This document shows positions 48,537 to 57,376 of a stretch of 64,000 nucleotides of DNA, piece after piece; the stretch's first letter is position 1, and each line of letters starts with the position of its first letter. Origin of the DNA: Streptomyces atratus (lineage in GTDB: Bacteria > Actinomycetota > Actinomycetes > Streptomycetales > Streptomycetaceae); assembly GCF_014648655.1 (NCBI RefSeq), contig NZ_BMRN01000006.1:126922-190921 (forward strand), in the 5' to 3' direction. A program made the position numbers and the translations under genes. The notes beneath the pieces are model-generated. The model worked only from the letters and a program-made list of their open reading frames with translations, made no database searches and was not told the DNA's origin.

Positions 48537-49909
48537 TGAGGCAGCGCAACAGGGGCCGGGTGGCGCTGGCCATGGTCGCGGCGATGTGCGTGGCGGCGGC
48601 GCTGCCGGGGCAGGCGTACGCGGACGGGGAGAGTGCTGCGTACACCTTCGATCCCAGGGCGAAGAACGTCAGCGGTGCGGAGGTCAGCACCGAGGCGTCG
48701 GCGCTCACGCCCGGATCGGTCTACAAGAGCTCGATCAAGCGCGGCGAGAAGCTCTACTACCGTCTGGACCTCGACGACAAGACGAACGCGTACGTCTCGG
48801 CGGTGGCCGTGCCCAAGGGGGGCGGCCAGGTCGCCTACGGGGACGGCATCACGGTCAGCATCAGGGACAACGCCGACATGCAGTGCAGTTCGCAGGACGC
48901 ACGGTTCGAGTCGGCGGAATTTCCGCGTCCGATCGCGGCGTACGCCTACCGGATCACGCAGAAGGACAGCAGCACCTGTCAGAAAGCCGGAACGTACAAC
49001 GTCCTGATCGAGCGGGAGAGCAAGGCCACCTCGGCATCCGATGAGTGGGACCTGGAACTGCGGTACGAGTCGGAGCCGCAGCTGGAAGCGGGCGGTTCGA
49101 TGCCGACCCAGGCGCCGGAGAGCTGGCCGTCGGCGTCGCCCGCGCCGCCCACCGCAGCCCCGCAGAAGCGGTCGGGCGGCACCAGCTACTCCGACGCGAC
49201 CAGCCTGGAAACCGGCGAGTGGCACGACAGCATCGCACCCGGGCAGACCCGCTTCTACCGGGTGCCGGTGGACTGGGACCAGCAGATCTTCGCCACCGCC
49301 GACCTGAGCAACAACAACGCCTCGGACGAATACATCGGCAGCGCGCTCGCGATGTCCCTGGACAACCCGGCGCACGGCCATGTCGACGACGCGTCGCCGC
49401 TGTCGTACTCCGGCAAGCCCGCGTCCGTGTCGATGGATCCGCTGCCTCCGGTGGCATACGAGAACCGCTACGACTCCACCAGCAGCGACAGCGCCATGCG
49501 GTTCGCCGGCTGGTACTACCTGTCGGTGTCCCTCAGCCCGAAGGTCGCGAAGTCGTACGGCGACAAGGCGATTCCGCTGACCCTCAGGATCAAGGTCGAG
49601 GGGACGGCGAGGAAGTCGCCGTACACGGGGGATGCCGGGATCTTCTCCGTCACGGAGAAAGACAAGGACATGGCGAGGAGCGGCCAGAGCGGTCCCGAGG
49701 CGGCCGAGAGCGACACCATGAGGATGGTCGGCGTGGCCGGGATCGGCGTGGGTGCGGTACTGGTGCTCGGGCTGGGTGTGTGGACGCTGCTGGCACGGCG
49801 CCGTGCGGCCGCCGCCCAGGCGGCACCGATCGGTTCGAACAGTCCGATTGCGGGAGGCCCGGCCGGGGGCCGGCAATCGCCGCACGGAGGGCCGCCGCAG
49901 GCCTGGTAG
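48536..49909 (+). CDS. exported membrane-anchored protein, paralogue of the VWA protein without the VWA domain
   Basis: 457 residues from ATG 48536 (GTG 48533 also possible), overlapping the upstream stop by 1 nt; GAGGGGAAG lies ~8 nt upstream. The signal peptide ends near AYADG. Two beta-rich repeats follow. TYNVLIERESKATSASDEWDLELRY and SDATSLETGEWHDSIAPGQTRFYRVPV mirror WLVVERESKKGSDAARWPLELLY and NDAKELGGGVWRDRILPSQTLWYKVP of the upstream gene. A C-terminal helix (MVGVAGIGVGAVLVLGLGVWTLL) and Pro/Gly tail end it. Likely acts with the VWA protein at the cell surface; function unknown. Confidence 0.75.
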   Translation: MRQRNRGRVALAMVAAMCVAAALPGQAYADGESAAYTFDPRAKNVSGAEVSTEASALTPGSVYKSSIKRGEKLYYRLDLDDKTNAYVSAVAVPKGGGQVAYGDGITVSIRDNADMQCSSQDARFESAEFPRPIAAYAYRITQKDSSTCQKAGTYNVLIERESKATSASDEWDLELRYESEPQLEAGGSMPTQAPESWPSASPAPPTAAPQKRSGGTSYSDATSLETGEWHDSIAPGQTRFYRVPVDWDQQIFATADLSNNNASDEYIGSALAMSLDNPAHGHVDDASPLSYSGKPASVSMDPLPPVAYENRYDSTSSDSAMRFAGWYYLSVSLSPKVAKSYGDKAIPLTLRIKVEGTARKSPYTGDAGIFSVTEKDKDMARSGQSGPEAAESDTMRMVGVAGIGVGAVLVLGLGVWTLLARRRAAAAQAAPIGSNSPIAGGPAGGRQSPHGGPPQAW

Positions 49910-49913
49910 CCGG

Positions 49914-49953
49914 GGGCCGGAGCCGTTGCCGCGTACGGCAGGGGCTCCGGCCC
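49914..49953. terminator. bidirectional terminator
   Basis: GGGCCGGAGCC (49914-49924) pairs with 49943-49953; an inner TGCCG/CGGCA pair tightens the loop. Between convergent genes. Confidence 0.7.
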
Positions 49954-49961
49954 GGCCGTGC

Positions 49962-51296
49962 TCAGCTCTGGGTCAGCGCCCAGATGCCCACGGCGAAACA
50001 GATCAGCGCCACCAGCAGGACCGGGACCGCCACCTTCGGAGGCGGCCCCGGACGCGTCCGCGGTGCGTGCGCGGGAACAGCGGCTGAGAGGTGCGGGGAA
50101 ACCCCTGATCCGGGAGCGGGAACCTGCGGCTGACCGGCGGTGTACGCACGGGTGAGAGCCGCTTCGTGCTGCACCGCGGCCGTGGGGGCCTGCGAAGGAT
50201 CCGGCGCGGGGAAGGGGGAAGCCGCGTGCGCCGGGACGGGTGTGGGGGGCGCGGCCGGCTGCGCCGGATGGGGCAGCGGTGTGGGCTGCCGCGGCGGCGG
50301 TGGGAGGTGGAAGCTGCCCGTTTCTGACATCGGGACCGGCGGCTGGGTGTACGGCTGCTGGGCGGACTGGTCCGTCTGTACGGGCTGCGCGTCCTGTGAC
50401 GCTGTCCGGGGGGCCGCGATCGGTCCGGCGGGGCCGAAGCCTGCGGGCAGCGGCCCGAGTTGGTCGAAGACCTCCACCGGCTCGTCGTCGACGCCGGGCT
50501 CCGGCAACATCTCGACCGCGGCCGTCAGAGCCTTGCGCGCGCCCGTGGCCGTACGGAACCTGACCTGGGGATCCGGCTGCAGCAGCCCCGCGAGCACCTG
50601 CCACAACGGCTCGGGAATCCCCTCCGGGGCGCTGGGAGTGCCGTGCGAGGCGAAGTGCTCGACGAGGGCCCGCGCGTCCGGCTTCTTCCCCTGGAGCAGA
50701 TACAGCGCGACCAGTCCGACCGCGAAGAGGTCCGCGGGGAAATCGGGTTCCGCGCCCATCATCTGTTCGGGCGCGAAGTAACCGGGCGTGCCCACCACGT
50801 AGTTGGTCTCGGTGAGCCGCGGCTCACCCTTGCGCATGGAGATACCGAAGTCGGACAGCCGCAGATGCGGCCGTCCGGTGCCGGTGGCCTCCATCAGGAT
50901 GTTCGCGGGTTTGATGTCCCGGTGCACGACGCCCTCCGCATGCACCGTCGACAGTCCGGACAGCAGTTGGTCGAGCAGCGTGCAGACGAAACGAGGAGGC
51001 AGCGGTCCGTAGTCGCCGATGACATGCGCCAGCGAACCACCGCTCACCAGATCCATGGTGAACAGGACCTTGTCGTCGTCCGCGGCCCAGCTGGCCGGGG
51101 CGAGCACATGCGGATGCTCGATCCGCAGCGCCTGCTCGCGGACGAAGCGCAGCAGCGTGTGTGCGTCGCTCTGCTGGAGGACCTTGGCCGCCACATAACG
51201 GCGGCGCCGGTGGTCCCAGGCGCGCCAGACGGCGCCGACCCCACCACGTCCGATCGGATCGATCAGTTCGTACCGACCGGCGAAGACCTCACCCAT
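49962..51296 (-). CDS. membrane Ser/Thr protein kinase
   Basis: 444 residues from ATG 51296; an upstream in-frame GTG at 51356 has no ribosome site. Hanks-type kinase: glycine loop IGRGGVGAVWRAW, VAIK-type AAKVL, HRDIKPANIL and SDFGIS, so active-site residues are present. A ~150-residue Pro/Ala/Gln-rich linker precedes one C-terminal membrane helix (VPVLLVALICFAVGIWAL) with almost no extracellular sensor. Same strand as the downstream-transcribed neighbour HTH gene. Confidence 0.9.
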   Translation of the reverse strand: MGEVFAGRYELIDPIGRGGVGAVWRAWDHRRRRYVAAKVLQQSDAHTLLRFVREQALRIEHPHVLAPASWAADDDKVLFTMDLVSGGSLAHVIGDYGPLPPRFVCTLLDQLLSGLSTVHAEGVVHRDIKPANILMEATGTGRPHLRLSDFGISMRKGEPRLTETNYVVGTPGYFAPEQMMGAEPDFPADLFAVGLVALYLLQGKKPDARALVEHFASHGTPSAPEGIPEPLWQVLAGLLQPDPQVRFRTATGARKALTAAVEMLPEPGVDDEPVEVFDQLGPLPAGFGPAGPIAAPRTASQDAQPVQTDQSAQQPYTQPPVPMSETGSFHLPPPPRQPTPLPHPAQPAAPPTPVPAHAASPFPAPDPSQAPTAAVQHEAALTRAYTAGQPQVPAPGSGVSPHLSAAVPAHAPRTRPGPPPKVAVPVLLVALICFAVGIWALTQS

Positions 51297-51377
51297 TGCG
51301 CTGCGCCCGCTCCCAGTTCCTGTTTCGGCTCGTGCCCGGCTCTCGGGGTAGTGCACCAGGGCATGAAAGGACAGGCC

Positions 51378-51926
51378 CTAGCTCTGGTGTCCCTCGTAGT
51401 GCGCCACCGCGTCCGCGGTGCGCCCTGCGCCGTACACCTTGAGGAACTCTGCCAGTTCCGGGTGGGTCGGGGCGAGGGAGTCGGCGGCATCGATGATGTC
51501 ACCGGCGGCCGCGACCGACCGCAGCAGCGACTGGATCTCACGCACCACGCGCCGGACGGTCGGAGCGCCGCCGGTGTTGGAGGTCTGGCTGGTGCCGGTG
51601 AGGACGGAGCCGCCCTGGGACTTCTTGATCTCTTCCATGCGGTCGGTGGCCTCTCCCGCGCTGACGCTGCCGTCGGCGACCTGGCCGGCCAGCTCCTGGA
51701 GCGCCTGGACACGCTGGACGACCGCGGGGTTGCCGATCTTCGCCCGCTGACCGCTCATCAGCTGGGAAAGCATGGGGGCGGACAGCCCGAGGACCGCGGC
51801 GAGCCGGGCCTGGTTCAGGCCGAGATCATCGATCAGCCGGCGGAAGAGCGCCCCGAGAGGTTCTCCGTACCAGCTGCGCTGAAGCTCCCTGGCTCTTGCT
51901 GTTGCCTCTTGCTGAGCTGCATCCAT
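51378..51926 (-). CDS. helix-turn-helix DNA-binding protein
   Basis: 182 residues from ATG 51926 with AGGGGAG upstream. The HTH (~35-75) reads LGLNQARLAAVLGLSAPMLSQLMSGQRAKIGNP, XRE-like. The rest is a helical region ending HPELAEFLKVYGAGRTADAVAHYEGHQ, without a recognised sensor domain. Encoded ~80 nt upstream of the kinase gene on the same strand, so the two may form an operon. Confidence 0.82.
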   Translation of the reverse strand: MDAAQQEATARARELQRSWYGEPLGALFRRLIDDLGLNQARLAAVLGLSAPMLSQLMSGQRAKIGNPAVVQRVQALQELAGQVADGSVSAGEATDRMEEIKKSQGGSVLTGTSQTSNTGGAPTVRRVVREIQSLLRSVAAAGDIIDAADSLAPTHPELAEFLKVYGAGRTADAVAHYEGHQS

Positions 51927-52014
51927 GGCGTCTCCCCTTCGCTGCGGCTTCGCTGCTGCGAACCTCGTCGAGCATCTTACGGAGAGTGGTCGCCGACCGG
52001 GAGTCCCCATCTTT

Positions 52015-52045
52015 TTGCAAGATTCCGGGGGGTACCCGGTACTCT
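52015..52045 (+). promoter_or_regulatory. candidate tRNA-Ala promoter
   Basis: TTGCAA (52015-52020) and TACTCT (52040-52045) with a 19-nt spacer, slightly long; ~50 nt before the tRNA. Confidence 0.35.
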
Positions 52046-52096
52046 GGTCTGCGGCGGTCGCCGAGACGCAGAAGCGTCCGGTACTGTCCGTTTTTC

Positions 52097-52169
52097 GGGG
52101 CCTTAGCTCAGTTGGTAGAGCGCTGCCTTTGCAAGGCAGATGTCAGGAGTTCGAATCTCCTAGGCTCCA
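52097..52169 (+). tRNA. tRNA-Ala (TGC)
   Basis: Acceptor GGGGCCT pairs with AGGCTCC. The D arm is GCTCAGTTGGTAGAGC. Anticodon arm CTGCC-TTTGCAA-GGCAG gives TGC. T arm AGGAGTTCGAATCTCCT. The discriminator A52169 is followed by CAGG, so CCA is not encoded. Confidence 0.97.
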
Positions 52170-52177
52170 CAGGTGAC

Positions 52178-52220
52178 GGAACGGGCGCCGGAAGACCTCA
52201 GGTCTTCCGGCGCCCGTTCC
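52178..52220. terminator. bidirectional terminator, tRNA-Ala / DUF5324 gene
   Basis: Perfect 21-bp inverted repeat: 52178-52198 and 52200-52220 around a single central C. Confidence 0.85.
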
Positions 52221-52235
52221 TCGTGCAGGGGCTGT

Positions 52236-52961
52236 TCAGCGGCGGTCGTCGAGATCGGTGCCGTCCACACCTTCCGGGCCGTCCGTGCCCTTGGTTTCCG
52301 TGTCGGCCTGGACCTCCGGGCCGAGCGAGCTCGGACCACTGCCGTCGACCGAGGACAGGGGCGCGCGGTCGGAGACCTCCGTGGGAGCGGGCGGTTCGAC
52401 CAGCCAGTCCGGGTTGGCCTGCTTGTCCCACCACCTCCAGGCGGCGTAGGCAGCGCCCGCCCCGATGCCGACCACGACGAACCCCTTGAGCAGCCGCCCG
52501 GCCTTCGCCCGCCGCTCGTGTTTCCTGGCCAGTTGCTTGATCTCCTTCGCGGTCACCTGACTGCGCAGCGCGGCCAGCGCGGCGGCGCTGCGGGCCGAGG
52601 CCTCCTCGGCCATGGGCTGGGCGACGGCCATGGCGTGCCCGACGCGCGGCACGGTGTAGTCCGCGGCGGTACGGGCGGCCCGGCGGGTGCGGTGCGCGGC
52701 GCGCTGGGCGGCCTCGTCGACCTTGGGGGGTACGTGAGCACGGGCCAGTTCGATACGTGGAGCGAGATGCGCGTCGTATTGGACGCGGGCCTGCTGGGCT
52801 GCCTTCGACACCTTCGGTGCGAGCCGCGTGCGGGCCTCGTACGCAAGATGTGCGGCCTGGTCCTTGGCCGTGTCGGCGTAGGGCGCCACCACTTCCGCGG
52901 CGTGCTGCACGCTGTCCTTCGCCGAGTCGGTTGCGGCGCGCACGCTGTCGATGCGGGTCAC
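52236..52961 (-). CDS. DUF5324 family protein
   Basis: 241 residues from GTG 52961 with AAGGAGG just upstream. The N-terminal ~140 residues are Ala/Arg/Lys-rich helices with repeating SVRAATDSAKDSVQHAAE-like heptads, likely coiled coil. One membrane-like segment (GFVVVGIGAGAAYAAWRWW) follows, then an acidic tail. Streptomyces-specific family; function unknown. Confidence 0.85.
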   Translation of the reverse strand: MTRIDSVRAATDSAKDSVQHAAEVVAPYADTAKDQAAHLAYEARTRLAPKVSKAAQQARVQYDAHLAPRIELARAHVPPKVDEAAQRAAHRTRRAARTAADYTVPRVGHAMAVAQPMAEEASARSAAALAALRSQVTAKEIKQLARKHERRAKAGRLLKGFVVVGIGAGAAYAAWRWWDKQANPDWLVEPPAPTEVSDRAPLSSVDGSGPSSLGPEVQADTETKGTDGPEGVDGTDLDDRR

Positions 52962-53369
52962 GGGATCCTCCTCCTTGGTGGCGGGTAGATACTCCGCCTT
53001 TCCACCCATTTCGAGATCATGCCTGCTGGAGGCCTGTATGGCATGTGGGGCAGGCATCCGGGTTATTCAGGTCATCGGTGTCGCCTTCGGGCAATGCGGT
53101 GCAAGGGGAGCTTTCCGATGACAATGCCACGGTTCGGTTCAGCCCGCGCCGGTTCGTCACGCACTTGGCCGCATTTGTTCCTGCGGGGAGCGGCACGTGA
53201 GGGTTTCGGGGAAGCCGCAGGCGAGCGGGGCGAGAACGGCCTCGACGCACGGGGCGCGGAATCGGGCAAGAAGGTGAGCGAAGTGCGTCGGTGGTGGCGG
53301 CCGGGCGCCGGAGCGGACGGTCCGTGCGAGGATCGGTGAACGTCACTGAAGACTTACGGAAGGCAGATC
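52962..53369. other. intergenic region, no supported gene
   Basis: 408 bp between the divergent DUF5324 and cyclophilin genes. Short frames exist on both strands but none has a ribosome site and family-like sequence together. Confidence 0.5.
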
Positions 53370-53897
53370 GTGGCTGAGCAGCTTTACGCCACCTTGAAGA
53401 CCAATCAGGGCGACATCGAGATCCGGCTTCTGCCGAACCACGCGCCCAAGACGGTCAAGAACTTCGTCGAGCTCGCCAAGGGTGAGCGTGAGTGGACGCA
53501 TCCCGAGACCGGCAAGAAGTCCACGGACAGGCTGTACGACGGCACCGTCTTCCACCGCGTCATCAGCGGCTTCATGATCCAGGGCGGTGACCCGCTGGGC
53601 AACGGCACCGGTGGCCCGGGGTATGAGTTCGGTGACGAGTTCCACCCCGACCTCAGCTTCAACAAGCCGTACCTGCTGGCCATGGCCAACGCCGGCCCGG
53701 GCACCAACGGCTCGCAGTTCTTCGTGACCGTCTCGCCGACAGCCTGGCTGACCGGCAAGCACACCATCTTCGGCGAGGTCGTCGACCCCGCCAGCCAGAA
53801 GGTCGTGGACGCCATCGCGGCCACCAAGACCAACTCCCGCACCGACCGTCCGCTGCAGGACGTCGTGATCGAGTCGGTCGTCATCGAGAACCGATGA
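53370..53897 (+). CDS. peptidyl-prolyl cis-trans isomerase (cyclophilin)
   Basis: 175 residues from GTG 53370 (GGAAGG upstream). Cyclophilin core: FHRVISGFMIQGGDP, LAMANAGPGTNGSQFFVT and AWLTGKHTIFGEVV. No signal peptide, so cytosolic. Accelerates proline isomerisation. Ends before a strong hairpin. Confidence 0.95.
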   Translation: MAEQLYATLKTNQGDIEIRLLPNHAPKTVKNFVELAKGEREWTHPETGKKSTDRLYDGTVFHRVISGFMIQGGDPLGNGTGGPGYEFGDEFHPDLSFNKPYLLAMANAGPGTNGSQFFVTVSPTAWLTGKHTIFGEVVDPASQKVVDAIAATKTNSRTDRPLQDVVIESVVIENR

Positions 53898-53950
53898 TCA
53901 CCAGTGGTCATCGGATGATCACGCTCTGATTCTCTTTTCGGGAACCAACC

Positions 53951-53992
53951 GCCCTGCTCGTCCGTACTTGTTACATAACGGACGAGCAGGGC
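53951..53992 (+). terminator. cyclophilin gene terminator
   Basis: GCCCTGCTCGTCCGT (53951-53965) pairs perfectly with 53978-53992; the AT-rich loop is ACTTGTTACATA. Confidence 0.85.
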
Positions 53993-54051
53993 TGCGTTGT
54001 GCGTGCTGCCGCCACGACGAGCACCGAGGGGACCGGGAAGCGATGGGACCG

Positions 54052-54951
54052 ATGGACCAGCAGCCGCCGGGGGACCAGGACCGGTCCGCCGCCACGGACG
54101 GCTCGCACAGCTGCTACCGCCACCCCGGTCGTGGGACGCACATCCGCTGCACCCGCTGCGACCGCCCGATCTGCCCCGAGTGCATGGTCAACGCCTCGGT
54201 CGGCTTCCAGTGCCCGGACTGCGCCCGCCAGGGAGCCGGTACGGGACACGGCCCGGGCGCCGCCCGGCCGCGCACGGTCGTCGGTGCCCCCATCACGGCC
54301 GACCCCCGGCTCATCACCAAGATCCTGCTCGCTCTCAATGTCGCCGTGTTCATCGTGGTGCACGTGAAGGGGTCGCTGCTCCAGGACCTGACGCTCTTCG
54401 GCCGGGCCCCCCTCTACTACGGCGGCCCGCCGGAGGGTGTTGCGGAGGGCCAGTGGTACCGGCTGGTGACGTCGATGTTCCTGCACCAGGAGGTGTGGCA
54501 CATCGCGTTCAACATGCTGGGACTGTGGTGGCTCGGCGGCCCCTTGGAGGCGGCGCTCGGCCGCGCCCGCTATCTCGCGCTCTATCTGCTCTCCGGCCTG
54601 GCGGGCGGTGCTCTCACCTACTGGCTCGCCGCACCTAATCAGCCCTCGCTCGGCGCCTCCGGCGCCATCTTCGGCCTGCTGGGCGCCACCGCCGTGCTCA
54701 TGCGCCGCCTGAACTACGACATGCGCCCGGTCTTCGTGCTTCTCGCGGTGAACCTGGTCATCACCTTCAACCCCTGGGGCGGAATCGCCTGGCAGGCACA
54801 TGTCGGCGGTCTGATCGCGGGCACGCTGATCGCGATCGGCATGGTGCACGCACCGCGCGAGCGGCGCGCGCTGGTGCAGTACGGCACCTGCGCCCTGGTC
54901 CTGGTGGCTGTGGTCGCCATCGTCGTCGCCAGAACAGCCGCGCTGACCTGA
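54052..54951 (+). CDS. rhomboid family intramembrane serine protease
   Basis: 299 residues from ATG 54052 (ATG 54043 possible). An N-terminal zinc-ribbon/B-box-like module carries CYRHPGR, CTRCDRPICPECM and CPDC. The rhomboid core has FLHQEVWHIAFNMLGLWWLG, catalytic serine in LGASGAIFGLLG and histidine in AWQAHVGGLIAG. About seven membrane helices. Cleaves transmembrane substrates; targets unknown. Conserved beside the cyclophilin and crgA in Streptomyces. Confidence 0.92.
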   Translation: MDQQPPGDQDRSAATDGSHSCYRHPGRGTHIRCTRCDRPICPECMVNASVGFQCPDCARQGAGTGHGPGAARPRTVVGAPITADPRLITKILLALNVAVFIVVHVKGSLLQDLTLFGRAPLYYGGPPEGVAEGQWYRLVTSMFLHQEVWHIAFNMLGLWWLGGPLEAALGRARYLALYLLSGLAGGALTYWLAAPNQPSLGASGAIFGLLGATAVLMRRLNYDMRPVFVLLAVNLVITFNPWGGIAWQAHVGGLIAGTLIAIGMVHAPRERRALVQYGTCALVLVAVVAIVVARTAALT

Positions 54952-55252
54952 GCGGACGCCGTTGTCTGGCATTCCCCGGGCGTTTCCCCGGTCAGTTGTC
55001 CACAGCGCGTGCCGGATCTTGTGCATTCTGTGGGAACAACTGTGCCCCTTGTCGCTGAGCTGGGTTTTTCCAGCAGGGACAAGGGGCGTGCCATCCCCCG
55101 ATGGGGGAGGCTGCAGTCACATCGGCGTCAACAGCCAGTGAGTTATCCACAGATCGTCTGACCTTTTCCCCCGCCTGTGGATAACGCTGTGGGTAACTCG
55201 GGGCAAGGGTTGCAGGGCCGTGCCCTGCTGTGGGGTCACATGCCCTGCGGCG
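54952..55252. other. intergenic DnaA-box cluster and terminator
   Basis: Four DnaA-box-like 9-mers occur: TTGTCCACA at 54996, TTATCCACA at 55143, and inverse TGTGGATAA at 55176 and TGTGGGTAA at 55188. Between the first two is a hairpin at 55044-55087. About 20 kb from oriC, between convergent rhomboid and crgA genes. Confidence 0.6.
55044..55087. terminator. rhomboid / crgA bidirectional terminator
   Basis: GCCCCTTGTC (55044-55053) pairs with 55078-55087; an inner GCTG/CAGC pair and a T run (GGGTTTTTCC) lie in the loop. Confidence 0.65.
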
Positions 55253-55507
55253 CTACTTCCACTGCGTGGAGACACCGAAGCCGCCGGCGATGAAGCCGAA
55301 GCCGACGACGATGTTCCAGTTCCCCAGCGACTGGATCGGCAGATCGCCGTCGGTCACATAGAAAACGACGATCCAGGCCAGACCGATCAGGAAGAGCGCC
55401 AGCATCACCGGCGCCACCCAGCTCCGGCTGGTCAGCTTTATGTTGGTTGCCTGCTTCGCCGGAGGGGGCGTGAAGTCGGCCTTCTTGCGGATACGTGACT
55501 TCGGCAC
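55253..55507 (-). CDS. crgA: cell division protein CrgA
   Basis: 84 residues from GTG 55507 (AGGAG upstream). The basic N-terminus [16 protein letters not shown] precedes two membrane helices ([22 protein letters not shown] and [17 protein letters not shown]). CrgA is an actinobacterial divisome protein that in Streptomyces antagonises FtsZ ring formation and coordinates sporulation septation. Its neighbourhood (DUF881, sortase, pabA, pknB) is conserved. Confidence 0.95.
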   Translation of the reverse strand: MPKSRIRKKADFTPPPAKQATNIKLTSRSWVAPVMLALFLIGLAWIVVFYVTDGDLPIQSLGNWNIVVGFGFIAGGFGVSTQWK

Positions 55508-55647
55508 GAGGAACTCTCCTGTCGATGCGCTGCGTGACCGCGCAGGGAACTGTGGCTGGCGCCGGGCAGGGCGCGAGGGGGAATGCTGTCTCCCCCAGGC
55601 GTCCGTTAGCGTAGTGCTTCCGCGGCTCCGAAGGAGATAAGGGTACG

Positions 55648-56415
55648 TTGAGCAATTCTGCCGACTCCCCCCAAGGACCGGTCCGGCGCACCCTCCGGCA
55701 CCCGGTCAGGGTGCTCACCGCTGCAGTCTTCGCCCTCGCCGGACTGATCTTCGTCACCAGCGCCAACACGGCCAAGGGCACCAATATCCGCACCGACTCC
55801 TCGCTGCTGAAGCTCTCCGACCTCATCCAGCAGCGCAGCGGCAAGAACGCCCAGCTGGACGAGACCAACGCATCCGTGCGCGAGGACATCGACACCCTCG
55901 TCCGGCGCGATGACGGCAGCACCAAGGCGGAGGACGCCCGGCTCAAGGAGCTGGAGCGGGCCGCGGGCACCACAAAGCTCACCGGCCGGTCCGTGGCTGT
56001 CACGCTCGACGACGCCCCGCCCAACGCCACCGCCAACCCCGGCTACCCCGACCCGCAACCCAATGACCTGGTCATTCACCAGCAGGACCTGCAGGCGGTC
56101 GTCAACGCCCTCTGGCAGGGCGGCGCACAGGGCATCCAGGTCATGGACCAGCGGCTGATCTCCACCAGCGCCGTGCGCTGCGTCGGCAACACCCTGATCC
56201 TCCAGGGCCGGGTCTACTCCCCGCCGTACAAGATCACCGCAGTCGGTGACCCGGCCGAGCTCAAGCAGGCTCTCGACAACTCCCCGGCAATCAGCAACTA
56301 CCTGCTGTATGTGAAGGCGTACGGACTCGGCTGGAAAGTCGACGAGCACAAGGCGGTGACTCTTCCCGGCTACTCGGGCACAGTGGATCTCCACTATGCG
56401 CAGCCGGTGAAGTAG
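55648..56415 (+). CDS. DUF881 family membrane-anchored protein
   Basis: 255 residues from TTG 55648 with AAGGAGA 10 nt upstream. One N-terminal anchor ([20 protein letters not shown]), then a helical/coiled-coil stretch (~50-105). The DUF881 domain has [35 protein letters not shown] and [16 protein letters not shown]. Extracytoplasmic. Divergent from crgA; the family is associated with cell division loci. Confidence 0.88.
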   Translation: MSNSADSPQGPVRRTLRHPVRVLTAAVFALAGLIFVTSANTAKGTNIRTDSSLLKLSDLIQQRSGKNAQLDETNASVREDIDTLVRRDDGSTKAEDARLKELERAAGTTKLTGRSVAVTLDDAPPNATANPGYPDPQPNDLVIHQQDLQAVVNALWQGGAQGIQVMDQRLISTSAVRCVGNTLILQGRVYSPPYKITAVGDPAELKQALDNSPAISNYLLYVKAYGLGWKVDEHKAVTLPGYSGTVDLHYAQPVK

Positions 56416-56441
56416 CGAGCAGCTGTGGGGAGGCCGACGAG

Positions 56442-57137
56442 GTGTCGGTGCGACTGATCGTGAGGATGTTCAGCGAACTCTGCATCACCGTCGGCGCCCT
56501 GATCGTGCTCTTTGTGGTGTACGTGCTGTTCTGGACCGGAGTGAAGGCCGCCGACGCGACCGAGGGACAGATCGACACCCTGCGCGACCGGTGGGCGCAG
56601 GGAACGGTGTCCGCACCCGTGCCGCACACATCCCCGACGGCTGCGCCCCCCGCCCCCGAGGCGTACCGGGACGGCAAGCCGTTCGCGATGCTGTACATAC
56701 CCCGCTTCGGGAAGGGCTGGGAGTGGCCTGTCCTGGAGAACACCGAGGTCAGGACCTTACAGAAGGGGCTCGGCCACTACGCCGGGACCGCCCGCCTCGG
56801 CGCGAGGGGTAATTTCGCGGTGGCCGGGCACCGTCGCACATACGGGGACCCGTTCAAGGACTTCCCGAAGCTGCGCCCGGGAGACGCGTTGGTGCTGACG
56901 GACGGAGCGACGTGGTTCACGTACCGCATCGACAAGAAGCCCTACCGGACGGTACCGAGCGACATCGGGGTCATCGACCCCGTCCCCCGCAAGTCCGGCT
57001 TCGACGGGCCGGGCCGTTATCTGACGCTGACCACCTGCGATCCCGAATGGGGCAGCAGTCACCGGCTGATCGCCTGGGCGCACCTCGATGCGACCCAGCC
57101 TGTGACCGACGGCAAGCCGGCGGCTTTTCACAGCTGA
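56442..57137 (+). CDS. class E sortase with a TTA codon
   Basis: 231 residues from GTG 56442 (GGGGAGG upstream). An N-terminal membrane anchor (ELCITVGALIVLFVVYVLFW) precedes the sortase domain with catalytic His in FAVAGHRRTYGDPF, Cys in YLTLTTCDP and Arg in SSHRLIAWAHL. Class E sortases attach LAxTG-type proteins such as long chaplins to peptidoglycan. A leucine TTA codon at 56757-56759 (EVRTLQ) makes translation dependent on the bldA tRNA. Likely in an operon with the DUF881 gene (26 nt away). Confidence 0.92.
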   Translation: MSVRLIVRMFSELCITVGALIVLFVVYVLFWTGVKAADATEGQIDTLRDRWAQGTVSAPVPHTSPTAAPPAPEAYRDGKPFAMLYIPRFGKGWEWPVLENTEVRTLQKGLGHYAGTARLGARGNFAVAGHRRTYGDPFKDFPKLRPGDALVLTDGATWFTYRIDKKPYRTVPSDIGVIDPVPRKSGFDGPGRYLTLTTCDPEWGSSHRLIAWAHLDATQPVTDGKPAAFHS

Positions 57138-57193
57138 CCCACGCTCCTGCCCCGGCCCTTTAGTCTGGTCCCGTACCGAATGGAGGGGACAGC

Positions 57194-57376
57194 ATGTACG
57201 GCTGGATCTGGCGGCATCTGCCGGGCAACGCATGGGTGCGTGCGCTCATCTCGCTCGTGCTGGCGCTGGCTGTCGTCTACGCGCTTTTCCAGTACGTCTT
57301 CCCGTGGGCGGAGCCGCTGCTTCCGTTCGGTGACGTGACGGTCGACGGCTCGACCGGATCGGGGGCCGGCCAGTGA
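57194..57376 (+). CDS. small conserved membrane protein
   Basis: 60 residues from ATG 57194 with GGAGGGG upstream. One helix (WVRALISLVLALAVVYALFQYVFPW), then a short polar C-terminus. Overlaps the next start by 4 nt (GTGA), so translationally coupled to the amidotransferase. Function unknown. Confidence 0.8.
   Translation: MYGWIWRHLPGNAWVRALISLVLALAVVYALFQYVFPWAEPLLPFGDVTVDGSTGSGAGQ

Noticed and set aside
53017..53127. Short minus-strand frame ending DACPTCHTGLQQA, upstream of the DUF5324 gene
   Set aside because: The CxxC looked attractive, but there is no ribosome site, the frame is only ~37 codons from the GTG, and I know no relatives.
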